Below are positions 11,045 through 22,818 of a DNA stretch of 64,000 nucleotides, piece by piece. The position numbers were made by a program, and so were the translations under genes. The notes below the pieces were generated by a model. That model was given only the letters and a program-made list of their open reading frames with translations. It did not search any database and was not told the DNA's origin. How positions within the stretch are numbered: position 1 is the first letter of the stretch; the number at the start of each line of letters is the position of its first letter. The DNA lies in the NCBI GenBank assembly GCA_964058805.1, contig CAXKVV010000004.1, positions 248,001 to 312,000 of the forward strand. The letters are read 5' to 3'. The DNA comes from Schoenoplectus triqueter. Taxonomy: Eukaryota > Streptophyta > Magnoliopsida > Poales > Cyperaceae.

Positions 11045-11545
11045 TACTATTATATTTCATTAATCAAATAAAAAAGAGTTACAAGGAAGAACGAAGAAAG
11101 AAGGATAAAGAGAGGAAAAAATAAGATTTACAACATTGCAATTTTCCTGGTTTGGCTATCCTTATACTAGTGCCCTGGTCTAACTATTGGTAGGTCCGTA
11201 CAGCCCCTATGCCTATCCCTTATGTATAGTGCCCATTGTCTTATGTATGATGCTATCTCTATCTTCATTGCGTGTAGGTTTTTGTTTTGTCCTTAAAAGA
11301 TTCTTCGGTTACGTTCCTTTTAGATAGTCCATGCGAATGTCGCCCACCGAGGTTGCGCTGAAATCTTACATATCTCATGCCAGATGTTCCATGTAGAGTT
11401 GCATGTTGTCGCCACCCTTCCGAATATGGCTTCTGTGAGAGTTTTGGCACACGGGCATGAGGTGAAGAGGTGGTTTGCCATCTCCTGTGATCGCGTGTTG
11501 CATATGATGCATTCTGCAATAGCCGGCCAGCTTCTTTTTTTTTTT
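11045..11545 (-). mobile_element. LINE (L1-like) reverse transcriptase 3' fragment
   Basis: Minus-strand translation from about 11530 downwards gives ECIICNTRSQEMANHLFTSC, then WNIWHEICKIS, PRWATFAWTI, a stop, and KERNRRIF. This is the zinc-binding C-terminal part (zf-RVT) of plant L1-like reverse transcriptases: C-x2-C, H-L-F-x2-C and W-x-ERN-R-F. A premature TAG falls between WTI and KERN. The 3' side at 11045-11075 reads TTAATGAAATA in the minus direction, a LINE-end word. It is a relic without the catalytic domain. Confidence 0.75.
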
Positions 11546-11559
11546 TTTTTTGCAAGTCC

Positions 11560-12750
11560 TTAGTTGGGTGGAATATATTTACGCAACTAATTGAAGAATA
11601 TGTTGCAGATCATTGAGAATTCCTGGTGCCTAAGGTGCCACGAGAGCATATTTATATTTTTATGCTTTCTGGAAAATAACAAAATTCCTTACTTCCTGTC
11701 GTTCATCTTTCATATGAGGTGCTCTTTGTTTTGCACCTTGCATAAAAAGAAAGCACATGTTTTTCTTGTGAACTGGGCAGTGCAGCAACGAATCGGTCTT
11801 GGCCCGCTTATTTCTTTAGAATTTGAAATCAATCTTATCAGCAGTTGATTCAACCTTGACACCAAGATTAATCTTCTTAAAGAAACATGTTTGTCTAATA
11901 GCTTGAACAACATGGAAAGAATTACAAGGAATGGCAACTCAGAACTAATTGCAAATGAACCCAGCTCGCGTTATCCAATATTGTTTGCATGTCAAGTGTT
12001 GACAAGTTTCTAACTTGTCAAGGAAGGAAATTATCTAAAACATGAATCCTGTACAATGCATGCGCATGAATTTCAATGTATCAGATACATAGAAGAGTAA
12101 ACCCGATAAAGGTTCAAATTGATGTGTAAGACTCGAGTTATACTGCATTAAAACTTGCATGCACACAACAAGAAACAGAATGGTGAGCAGCTGGTGAATG
12201 TCGGCCATCCTCTTTTGATAAATAAAAGATACATATATTGAAAAATAATGAGAAGATAGATGTGTGAAAAAACAGCAATAGAGTAGCAGATCAGGCAGCA
12301 TAATCTTGGATATTTCAAACACTAGAAAATGCTTCTTTCAAAGAATCACTGGAATATGAGTTGCTGCATGAATAAATCCCCCCTCTCAGTACATTACCTG
12401 CTGTCTTGTTCAAAACAAGGCATTCCAGTGCAGCATTTGATAAATACTAGAGTTAAAATTCATTCAAAACTTTCCAAATTGCATGTCTCACATCACATCA
12501 TTTCAGTACAACAAAAATCAGATTTGGCTGAACAAGTCATGAAAACGGAGAACATATACTATAACTCAGACACCATTAACACCCACACTATATAGGTACA
12601 CACAAACATCTGCAAATGTTGGTAAACTGTTATGAAAACAAAAACTAAAAACTTTTCCAAAAATCTGGGAGTCTGGAACTAATTTTAAAAGTAATACTAC
12701 TCATACTCCCATTTATTCTATCAAATTCCTCAGAGAAATAAACCAATGTT
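11560..12750. other. Intergenic DNA downstream of the ELM2 gene
   Basis: About 1.2 kb containing the presumed 3' end of the minus-strand ELM2/SANT gene. No other gene or repeat was recognised. Several 75-95 codon frames on both strands lack motifs. Confidence 0.4.
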
Positions 12751-12755
12751 CAGCT

Positions 12756-15700
12756 TTATGTTGATAATACTACCTTAACCACATTATCCAAAGTCTTCAC
12801 ATTAGGCTGAATATCACCTGTCAGCTCCACTATGGGCTGATCAGTATTTCCCTTGCTTGATTCCCCTGTGACCTTAGCACTCAGCACCACTGCATTATCA
12901 TCCTCAGATGGAATGGGAGCCACAGTTTCCTCCATCTTGCGGCTCCTCCTTGAGGGTTCTCCTGACTTACGGGCCCTTCTGGACGAAGCTAACACAGTTC
13001 TCTGCTTGGGGCCTCCAAGAAATCCATTAGCAACAGCCTCCAGAGCACGTACCGTTGGAGGTCGTTTCCTTGTACTCACCCGTCTGCCACTTGTCACAGC
13101 ATTTGGTTCACTTGTCTCCGGTGCATTAGATATGCCACTAGTACCAACATCAGTTGGAGCAGTTTTTGGTTCATTAAAATTGAAGCCCCAAGACTCTTCC
13201 TTGACAAGCTGAGGCTTAGGCATCTCTATTTCTTTTGTCTCACATTGCCTGACTTCATGTACGGTGACTGAAAAAGACGGGAGCTCAATTTCCTTCTTTA
13301 CTTCCTTGACAGAAGGTTTTATTTTCCTCCTAATGACCTTTTTTGGTTTATGCAGGGTGGGGTCTGTATCCATTTCAGACCCATTAATAAAGTGTGGGAT
13401 GGAATTGTTGTCACTTTCCATTGATTCTCTAAACAGATTGGTCATTTTTCTCTTCCTCTTAGTAGTGCCTGCTCCTTTAACAGATTTAGTCACTTGAACA
13501 TGGGGATCAAACTCAGTTTTGGTCTGAATTTCTGCCATTTCTAAACATGGATGAGGCTCATTTTCAGTGATATTTGACTCTCTGACCTTTTTCTTCCTTG
13601 AAGAAGTGCTGCCTGCACCAATTTCCTTTGGCTTATGGAAAGGAACTGGTTCAGCTCTGGGATCACCCTGAACTGTTTCAACCATTCCAGAAATACCCAG
13701 TTCAGGTTCTGTTTCCTCTTTCATTACATCCTTGACCAGAAATGTCACCTTTCTCTTCCTTTGCGGGTGGTCGCTTTCTCTACCCTTATCTGCTGTGGCA
13801 GACAAGACCGACCTGTTATTTCCTGCTTCATTACTATTTCCTTTTAAAAAAGGGAGGCTCTTTTGACTGGCCTCTTGTTGCTTACACCCACTAAGCCGTC
13901 TCCTCTTAGGCACCGGAGATAAGTACTTGTGTGTCTTCGGTTTTGAAATCCGAGAAAACTTACCAAAATGTCCCTCCACATCATTTGCAACAGTGATTGT
14001 TTCTGCATGACCATTAGACACTGCATCTATGGTCGGACTGCGACCAAGTTCTACACCGTCAACCTGTGGGATATTGGTTTGTACCAGGTTCACATCTGAA
14101 GCCTTACCTGATCCAGGATCCCACCTCCTAGCTCTTGACTGAACATCATCCTCGGAGTCCGATAAATCTAATGAAATAGCAATCCTAGAGTAGCCTGCCA
14201 TGATCACAGGTTCCTTCCCAAGGTCTATGTCAGACGGGAGGCTCTTCAGATCTCTAACCCTTATCCTTTTCCCATCATGTAGCATACTAGTGTCCACTAC
14301 CATAAACCGCATCAAATCTGAGCCATCACGAGGCCTGACCTTAGGCTTGAGGTACTCCTTCTGACTAGCAGACATTGTTCCTAGGCTGCACTCATCATCC
14401 ACGTTACCCGTCATGACACTGTCGATCTCCAACAACCAAGGTTCAGCTGCTACCTTCTTTAAGACATCGCTTACACAGTCATAATAATGTTCGCCTTTTA
14501 TAAACTTCCTAGAGAATTTTCGGATGCCGGGCATGAGAAACAAAAGGGAGTTTTTGGACCCCATAAGGTCTCGGGGCTGCTCAGAATGCCAACCCCGGGC
14601 CAGCAGACGAGGCCATACAGCTTCCCAGAAGAGGTCATTTGACCGTGTCTTGCTGAGACGAAAATCACCAGTAAGAAATTTGATGATCTCAGGCGGTGAT
14701 AGTGATGAGCAGGCTTTCCCAGACGGAATCTCAGGACGGGCTGGGGTCGGGTGGGCTGCCCGGCCTGAATCAGGGCCTGGCCTAGTCAGGTCTTCACGGC
14801 CCTTGCCGATGGCAACTACATCAACAAAGGTTTGGAGGCCAATAGTAGATCTTAGAAAGAAGATGAAGTCTTCAAATGAGAAGGTGTTATCATTGAAGGA
14901 TTTGATTGCCTGAAATACAACAACAAAGCCATTAATCCCAAATAGATTGATGGCCAGAAATAGAGGGGGGGGATAATAGAAATAAGAAAAGAAAATCTAG
15001 TAATTGATGGCCTAATAACATAATACAGAAAGCATTTTGGAGAACCTGCTTGTGCATGCTGATACCAACCAATATTCCAACAGTTTACTTCTTCGAAAAA
15101 GAACTGATTGTAATAATACAATATGTTGACCAAAGTTCCATACAATTCCCAAAACTGTGTATTTCAAAGTACAGTTTATCAAGCACAGCATAATCAAAGT
15201 TTTCAGTTTCATTCAGAATGCAGAGAGGTTTCAGTTAAGAAAAAGGCTACTACTTGGAACCATAGTGACAAGTTCGTGATTCAGGAAACGTTCGGCGAGA
15301 TCAAAAATTCGATGTTCGGGTATAATACGGGTATAATTCAGGAATAGTTCGTTTCATATAATTTAAATAAAATATATATTATAATGATAAAATATTAAAA
15401 TATATTAAAAACTATAAAATTCCATATAAAATAAAATACAATGTGTTTTTTTGCCGAATAATTCGCGAATAAAACGTTTTTTTGACCCAAAAAACGCACT
15501 GTATATCAAACTGACGAATTATTCGTGAAACATCCGGCTATAGGTGAAAAATGAATTATTCGCGAATCTTGTTACTATGCTTGGAACAGTATGGGTCAAC
15601 ACACCGGTCCTACCAATTTACTAGAATAAAATTCAACAAGGTAAAAAATGGGGTTATATTAAAAACCAAAACAAAAAGATTATCAAAATAAAATACATAC

Positions 15701-16291
15701 CTCTAGCACAGGCTCATGCTTCTCTTGTGGCACTGCTGACTGGAGACGTGAAACAAGCTCCTGTTGTCTCCAACCAGTAAAGATACGTGTGCCCACAATG
15801 CACTTCCGAGTGCGCACCTTTCTACAATCAACCCATTTCTTATAGGCCTCTGACTTATAGAACACTCCATAATAGTACGCCAATACATCTCCAATGCTCC
15901 TACTCTCAATGAATTGATGCATCAATCGAAGGTTCTTTCCAAAAATGTACAGCCCAAGAATCAAACCTTTTACCTCAGTTTCATTCCAACACGAGGTAGC
16001 CATACTGGGAACCAATATAGGACCATCATTTTCCTGAGCATCAACCCATGTGAGAGAAACTGGCAAGCCGATTAAAAATTGGTTGTTAGCAGGAACAGTT
16101 TCAGGTTCTATCAGAAAATCTGGAACTTCAACTTGGTATTCCTCTCCTAAGCGGGGACAAATTTGTGCTTCTTCGGGCATCTCTTCAGGTACATGGGACC
16201 CTTCTGGCAGTAGCTGTAGGTTATAAGGAGGTGAATCTTCAATGTTGTCATCATCAGTTTCATAATCAACTATTGCGCCAAGCGAATCCAT
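12756..16291 (-). CDS. ELM2/SANT domain-containing nuclear protein, two coding exons
   Basis: Join 16291-15701 (197 codons) to 14909-12756 (717 codons plus stop), a predicted 914 residues. The donor is GAG|GTATGT and the acceptor TTTCAG|GCAATC, both in phase 0. Residues about 40-85 (ICPRLGEEYQVEVPDF) resemble an ELM2 motif, and residues about 105-190 (WNETEVKGLILGLYIFGKNL, then VLAYYYGVFYKSEAYKKW) a SANT/Myb-like fold. A conserved block around residues 255-300 (EIIKFLTGDFRLSKTRSNDL then FWEAVWPRLLARGW) matches a plant-specific ELM2 family. The C-terminal half is low complexity with repeated basic clusters (PKRRRLS, RKRKVTF, KRKRKMTN, RKRPPTVR), likely nuclear localisation signals. Such proteins usually act with histone deacetylase or chromatin complexes; that role is inferred. 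The single coding intron contains a hAT MITE. The start is the first ATG after a TTTTACAG acceptor, so a leader intron is likely. Confidence 0.9.
15253..15587. mobile_element. hAT-type MITE in the ELM2 gene intron
   Basis: The element proper is 15261-15579 (319 bp). It starts CATAGTGACAAG and ends CTTGTTACTATG (inverse, one mismatch). Its flanks are a perfect 8-bp repeat CTTGGAAC at 15253-15260 and 15580-15587. Subterminal parts carry GAATTATTCGCGAAT-like words. The CATAG terminal motif is shared with the element at 1203-2300. Confidence 0.9.
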
Positions 16292-17345
16292 CTGTAAAAT
16301 GGCAATTTGTCAATCATGGTCTGTCACTGTAGCTAAAAATCAATCCATGGTACTATTAACATATAGTAACCCCAAGTTTAGAAATCAAATATAATTTTAG
16401 CAAAGGTACATTGAATGAGGATTTGCCTTGCTTTCATTCAAATGGGATCATGTCAGGTCAGACGGCCGAACATGCCAAACCCAGGACACTCATTAAACGG
16501 GTCGCTATGCTTGACCCATTTATTATTAAACCCATCCAAATTATTTCTCACTGCCTCATCTCCGGTTCACCGGCCAGGCGATGTTGACACGGCATACCAA
16601 ACAATTTTATTAAAGGGGTCAATGAACTATACTTGTTATAAATTGGTGACCCAATACCCGCATACGCTGGAACCAACGGCCGGCAATAGCAAGTCAGTTT
16701 GCCTAGGGTTTCTTGATTGAATCACACTTAAAAAGGGTGGTGGATGGGCAGAGAGAGAGAAGAGAGAAAGAAATAGAGGTACCTATAGATTGTAGAAAGA
16801 GAACGGGATGGGGTTTCAAGTTTCCTTTAACCACACAAGATTTGTAACCCGTTAACCATTTTGTCACCGATTAACAACCTCGATTTTGTAATAACCAAGT
16901 ACTTGACCTAGATGATCAGAGGAGACATTATACCGAATGCAAAATCAAAACTACAAACCACTGTCGAGTTCTACAATGGTAGACTCACCACAATAAAAGC
17001 ACCAGTAGGAATCGATCAAAGCGAGCAAGAGTCAAAGAGTTATTAAACAAACCAACCAACTGGACCCGCTTGGACGTAACTTGAGAGGTTCCGGAGTTGA
17101 ATCGTGGAGATGCGAGATGGGAGGAGGAATTGCTTTCGATTCCATTCTCATGTCAAAACACGCATTATTTTTCATGTGAAGAGCAAATTTGATATCAATA
17201 TTCGTACCATGTGGTGAAAGGCTCGAGCTTTTCGCTCCTTCGGTGTTTGTTTCTTTGCTCGTAGTCGTAGGAGAGGAGCTTGTGACGAGATACAGAGAAG
17301 AGAGGAGAGAAATAGAGAGAGAAAGGGGAGGAAAAAAGAGAGGAG
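16292..17345 (-). other. Probable 5' leader and leader intron of the ELM2 gene
   Basis: The minus strand has an acceptor (CATTTTACAG) immediately before the ATG and a pyrimidine-rich leader starting near 17345, so most of this kilobase is probably a leader intron. The donor could not be fixed. No competing gene is seen; plus-strand frames here have no motifs. Confidence 0.5.
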
Positions 17346-17385
17346 AGGAAGCAAGCCCACCCCTATTTAATAGCTTTGTATTATG
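17280..17385 (-). promoter_or_regulatory. Core promoter of the ELM2 gene
   Basis: On the minus strand, CTATTAAATAGGGG (about 17362-17375) is a TATA-like element. Immediately downstream is a long CT-rich tract (TTTCTCTCTCTATTTCTCTC, about 17285-17340), the pyrimidine-patch arrangement common in plant core promoters and 5' leaders. Position relative to the gene supports it; there is no transcript evidence. Confidence 0.5.
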
Positions 17386-17639
17386 AGCTTGTCAACGTGG
17401 ATTTCTCATAATAATATTTGAATTAGTTTTCTATTTCTTCACCTAAAAAATAAATAAAAAAATATAAATATGCTACGTAAATTCTGAATTATAAAATATT
17501 TTTATATTTTATGTTATTTTTTTATTTTTAAATTCAAAATACTAATTCAACCGTTCAAAAGTAATCTTCATATTAAGCATATTTGGATATTAAATTTTAT
17601 ATTTTTTAAAAAAAAAATATTTTCAAAAAATACAAAAAA

Positions 17640-17640
<1 letters not shown>

Positions 17641-17691
<51 letters not shown>
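17641..17691. repeat. (ATT)n microsatellite
   Basis: Seventeen uninterrupted ATT triplets within otherwise AT-rich DNA. Confidence 0.95.
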
Positions 17692-17692
<1 letters not shown>

Positions 17693-17766
17693 GAAATCAT
17701 TAACTGAATACTACCCCTCAAAAAATTAAAAAATTTCAAAAAAAATATAAAATTTTATCACCAAGC

Positions 17767-17935
17767 TAGGGGTGTCAAAATTGGACCGACCCGACCCGAA
17801 ATAACTCAAGAATAAATGAGTTAAATATGGATCAAGATTTTTATCTCCATCATGAATCAGATCGGATATGGGACAACGAACCTAACTCTATATTTCTAAC
17901 TCAAGAATAAATGAGTTTTAGAAAAAAAATATCAT
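17767..17935. mobile_element. Left half of a TAGGGGTGTCAA-type hAT element
   Basis: It starts TAGGGGTGTCAAAATTGG followed by ACCGACCCGACCC, the same end as the elements at 26458 and 31137. After about 170 bases the similarity fades. The matching right end is at 22500-22818, 4.7 kb away. Confidence 0.55.
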
Positions 17936-19190
17936 TTCTCAATAATCCTAACTATATATACACACACACTTTCTTTGTGTTATTTTGTTGAATATTGATT
18001 TATGTACAACAAATTAGATATTACGGCCTCATAATACTTTTGTACTTCATGACTCACCGTAATATAAGATATATTTTTATTATACTTTATTTATACTTTT
18101 CTTATGTTATTCTGAAATTGAATATTGGTTTATGTGCAACAAGGTAAATATTACGACCCCATGCATGCTAGTTTCACCATACAACAACTATCAATACAAC
18201 CCTCATTTTTTTCAAATGTGTATTATATATGCTCGTTACAAAGGGCAAAACAGCCGGTATTTCTTATTACTTCGTAATAGATATAGGATGTAAGTTCAAT
18301 TCATTTTATTTAATCAGTATCTGATTAATCTGATTGTAATAAAATTTAAGGTATAGATTAAATAAGTAATCCAACTAATAGCAACGTACGGGCAAGATAC
18401 TAGTTTATTTATAATGAGTATATTGTGGTTGTTTCATTTTCTTTCATTACGATTTATTTTTATTTACATTTTTGTGCAATAAGCCTTTTTAAAATGAAAC
18501 ACGCTGAACCCACAAATCTTAACCGCCAAAGTTAAAATCCTAATTGAACAACTTTTATCATTAATTAATCAGTTACGGATTAAAATTAAGAGAATAGTTT
18601 TCTATACCTCATTTTATACCCCAACTATCTTAACTAATCTAACTACTTTTTAACTGTTATTCAATTTAGATTTGAAAGAAAAATAAAAAAATGTGGGTTA
18701 CATACTTGACCTATTTGAACTAAAGCTCTAATGATATCTCACTCATCTTTGAGAATTACCCTTCATACTATATATCATTGAAAAGTTAGCGACGAGAAGA
18801 ACACAATGATCTAAATTACACATTAAATGTATCAATGATTTGGAAGAAATCAAGGGAGAAAGTATCTCGGTTAGAAATTTGATTGGAGCGATTTAGTGCG
18901 GGTGAATCTCAATCGATTGATCAAATATTTTATTTAGGCTAAGAAGATGATATGTGAAGCTTTAAGCAAGTGATCTAATGTTTTAAGTGATTAAATCACA
19001 ATTTTCACTTCTCATGCACAAAGATAATGTGTTTGAAACTCATATTTTGAAGCTCGGTCGATCAAGAAGTGAAGCTAGATCAATTTCTAAAAGTAAGAAG
19101 ATAAATTTTTGAGTATTCATTCGAATGAATTGGTTGAGAGATAGGAGAGAACAGAAGAAAAATATTTTATTATACTAAATATATGTGCGT
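17936..19190. other. AT-rich gene-free DNA
   Basis: No coding frame, structural RNA or clear repeat unit was seen. A short repeated phrase (GAATATTG-TTTATGTNCAACAA, at about 17990 and 18120) suggests a local duplication. Confidence 0.45.
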
Positions 19191-22100
19191 CAGACTTAGT
19201 ATAATAAATATGAAGACTTAATTGTACGAGGTATAAAGTATTATTATACAAACTATAAAGACTTAATCGTAATATTGAGAATTGAGATTGAAGAAACTTC
19301 AACACAAAACTAACAAAGACTATATTATTTGTACTAATGAAAATTAAGACTATACTATAAATTATATTTTGAATGATATATTAATATAAATTTTAGTCAG
19401 TAAATTATACTACATATTGAAGCAAGTATGTAATATATATTTAGATCTATTTATAATAGTGAAAATTAAGACTAAATTATAAATTATATTTTAAATGATG
19501 CATTAAGATGTGTTATGGTAGATATTAAGACTTATTTGTATCAAATATTAAATCTATTTTTTTCATAATTATTTTAAAAATATTATTTTATGTTACATAT
19601 CTATTATATATTGTTGACAATATTATGACTTAATGATATGAGATATAAATTATAAGGTCTCAAGATATTAAAAAAATACTAAATATAAATTTATCAATTA
19701 TAAGGTCCTTAGTTAAGATAATAAGAATATATCTATATTCAGAAAATATTATGAAATTTTAAATCCTTTAAAGTAAAATATGACTTATTAATCAGTATTA
19801 AGAATTTAATTGTTAAGTCTTAAGACAAAAACAATTAGGTATAGGATTTAGCTTTAGGAGTGTTTGATAAATATTTTTTGAATTATATATTATTCAAAGT
19901 TAAAAGTAAGATTTGTGTTAATATATATTAAGATATCAGATGAATGATTTTAAGACTTCTAATGCTAAATTTTAAGAGTTTATTTATGAGATTTTATATC
20001 GAATATAAATTGCGTAAAGTATTATTTTCGGTAAAGTTTATTAATACTTCATTTCATAGTTATTACATTAGATATAAAGATTTGGTTTAAATAATGTTCA
20101 ACAAATATTTAACATTTTTATATCCTTCTTATAGCATTATGTATTAAGACATAATATGACAGCTCTTAAGACTTTAAATATTAGATATTAAGATTTTAAA
20201 TATCATTCATAGAACGGTTTAGAGAGTTTCAGAAGAGTCATTATTGTGTAGTGACCAATTTGACTTCATCGGGTGGTTGTTTCTACCTTTGTGTAACAAC
20301 AGATATTATATGGGCAATTTTATATTTTGCCCTTCATTCAAAAATTTTGAAACAAAATACCCTCCCTTCTAAATTGTTTAACAAAATGCCCTTATGTATC
20401 TTATTTTTCTATTTTTTTCTTTTTCATCTCCATTACAATGCTTTATTTATTTTTTTCATTTAGTTTCTTTCATTTAACATATATTTTCATATGATATGGA
20501 TTTATATTCATGAAATTTTTAGAAATATTAAATATTTAAATATAATTACAATTTATGTTTATTTTATTCTAGTATGTTTGTATTCATTAATTATATATTT
20601 TCAAAATAATCCCTAGATCATTGAATATATTTCAAAATAAATAATAATACTGTTGTTCTAAATATAACAAAGTAATATAAAATAAATGTACTTCTTTATA
20701 AATCTTGCAAAATAATAACAAATATAAATATTACATTTTAAATATATATTAAATCATTAAGTAAATAAAATAATATACATTAAATGTTAAAAAAAAAAAT
20801 TTATTTTATCACTCATCATATAGCATTAGGCTAGGATGACTCAAATTATATGTATTTTTGAATAAATTTATAATATCATTAAAAATTTCATAAATGAAGA
20901 ATTTATGAAAATTTGGGTGTATAAAAGAAAAAAAATAAATTAAAAAAATAAACAATACATGTTGTTAATTATTTTATATGAAAAAATGTGTGTAAATGAA
21001 AGAAACTAAATGAAAAAATAAATAAAGCATAATAATGGAGATGAAAGAGAAAAAAAATAAATAAAGCATAATATTGGAGATGAAAGAGAAAAAAAACTAT
21101 CCATAAGGACATTTTATTGAATAATTTAGAGAAGAGGACATTTTATTTTAATGTTTTTGAAAGAAGAGCAAAATATAAAATTGCTCGTTTGAGTCATCCT
21201 AATCTAATGCTATATGATGAGTGATAAAATAAAAAATAAATTTTATTTAACAAAATGAATTTAACATTAATATATATTATTTTATTTACTTAATGATTTA
21301 ATATATGTTTCAAATGCAATTTTTATATCTGTTATTATTTTACAAGATTTATAAAGAAGAACATTTATTTTATATTACTTTGTTATATTTAGAACAACAT
21401 TATTATTATTTATTTTGAAATATATTCAATAATCTAGGGATCATTTTAAAAATATATAATTAATGATTACAAACATACTAGAATAAAAATAAACACAAAT
21501 TGTAATTATTTTTAAATACATAATATTTTTAAAAATTCCATGAATATAAATCTATATCATATGAAAAAAAAAATTACATATGAAAATGTATCTTAAATGA
21601 AAGAAACTAAATGAAAAAAATAAATAAAGCATAGTAATGGAGTGTAAAAGAAAAAAAAATAGAAAAATAAGGTACGCAAGGGTATTTTGTTGAACAATTT
21701 AGAGGGGAGGGTATTTTGTTTTAAATTTTTTGAAAGAAGGGCAAAATATAAAATTGCCCGATATTATATCCTTATTGTTATTGATTTATCCAAGATAGAA
21801 ATTTAATTGTATAACTCTTTTTAATATTCAAACAAGAGAGTAAATAATTATTGTTGACTTAGTTTTTAAGATATTATAGTTTAGGGATACAGACTTGTTC
21901 ATATCCTGATGACCGTTCAAATATAAATTTGAAGTTTAAAATTATGACTTATAATATTGGGTATTAAAATGTCATTTTTTGTATATTAGGACTTCAAATA
22001 TTCGATTTTAGCACATTAAAGTTTAGGTATATAGACTTGTTCATATCCTGATGGATGCTCAAATATAAATTTTAAGTTTAAAATATGATTTATAACATTA

Positions 22101-22440
22101 AATATTAAAATGTCGTATTTCTTATGTTAAGACTTGAGATATTCATAATAAGGTTCAAGTTTAAATACTTATCAATATCCTGATTGTCGTCCAAATATAA
22201 ATTTTAGTTCAAAATATAATTTATAATATTAAATATTAAGACGTCATATTTCTCTTGTTTAGACTTGAAACATTTAGATTTAAGACATTGAGGTTCATAT
22301 ATAAATACTTACCTATATCTTGATTGTCGTCCAAATATAAATTTTAAGTTTAAAATATGACTTGATATATTAGATATTATGACTTTATTTCTCCAGTATT
22401 AAGACTTAGGACTTCCGATATTAAGTTTTCGATGATCATC
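19190..22440. repeat. Decayed tandem array of about 125-140 bp AT-rich units
   Basis: Excluding the inserted element 20312-21759, the DNA is filled with degenerate units bearing TTAAGACTT-like words. Clearest are four consecutive units starting near 21881, 22021, 22151 and 22291, each with GACTTGTTCATATCCTGATG or a variant followed by TCNAAATATAAATTT. Another pair is GAAAATTAAGACT(A)TAAATTATATTTT at about 19338 and 19462. It is satellite-like or the subterminal region of a large transposon. No coding. Confidence 0.65.
20302..21769. mobile_element. Foldback Mutator-like element with 10-bp target duplication
   Basis: The element proper is 20312-21759 (1448 bp). It begins GGGCAATTTTATATTTTGCC and ends with the inverse GGCAAAATATAAAATTGCCC. 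It is flanked by a perfect 10-bp repeat GATATTATAT (20302-20311 and 21760-21769). The terminal inverted arms are very long: about 0.54 kb at the left (20312-20850) pairs with 21185-21759. The centre (about 20860-21186) holds a further right-arm-like copy ending AAAATTGCTC. The 9-10 bp duplication and long arms suggest a non-autonomous MULE. No transposase. It sits inside the tandem array 19190-22440. Confidence 0.85.
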
Positions 22441-22499
22441 TGCAGACGGATGGTCTGTTGATATTCAAGAACGTGGTAACGTGGTCAACAACTTTTTCA

Positions 22500-22818
22500 G
22501 TTGGGGTACAGATCGAGTTTGATGTATTAGAGAACGGATTGTCATGAGTCGATCTGATCGGACTTCTTTAATTATATTTTTAGATTTATTTTATATTTTA
22601 ACACTAATCAAAGTTTATATACACTAATTGAGATGAATTATATATTATTTAATATAAAATTGATTAAAAATATATAAAAAATAGTATAGATAGTTAACTA
22701 TTTTATTCGGATCAGGTAAAAATAGTTATCCAAATTTAAATAGATCGAGTTAGATCGGATCAAGAAAATAATAATAATTCAACTCGAGCTCATCCTGATC
22801 TGACCCATTGACACCCTA
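22500..22818. mobile_element. Right half of a TAGGGGTGTCAA-type hAT element
   Basis: It ends CTGACCCATTGACACCCTA, the inverse of the family start, and carries the family's AT-rich middle (CACTAATCAAAGTTTATATA then CACTAATTGAG) and GATCGGATC words. It may belong with the left half at 17767. Confidence 0.55.

Noticed and set aside
14524..14913. Plus-strand 129-codon frame opposite the ELM2 gene
   Set aside because: It is a shadow of the well-supported minus-strand coding exon.
20312..21759. Calling the foldback element a microRNA precursor
   Set aside because: The arms are over 500 bp and AT-rich with many mismatches. This fits a transposon hairpin giving siRNAs at most; no discrete miRNA-like stem was found.
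17767..22818. Reading 17767-22818 as one intact 5-kb hAT transposon because both ends match TAGGGGTGTCAA
   Set aside because: The flanking octamers CACCAAGC and GATGCAAC do not match and no transposase frame exists inside. I kept the two halves as separate features.
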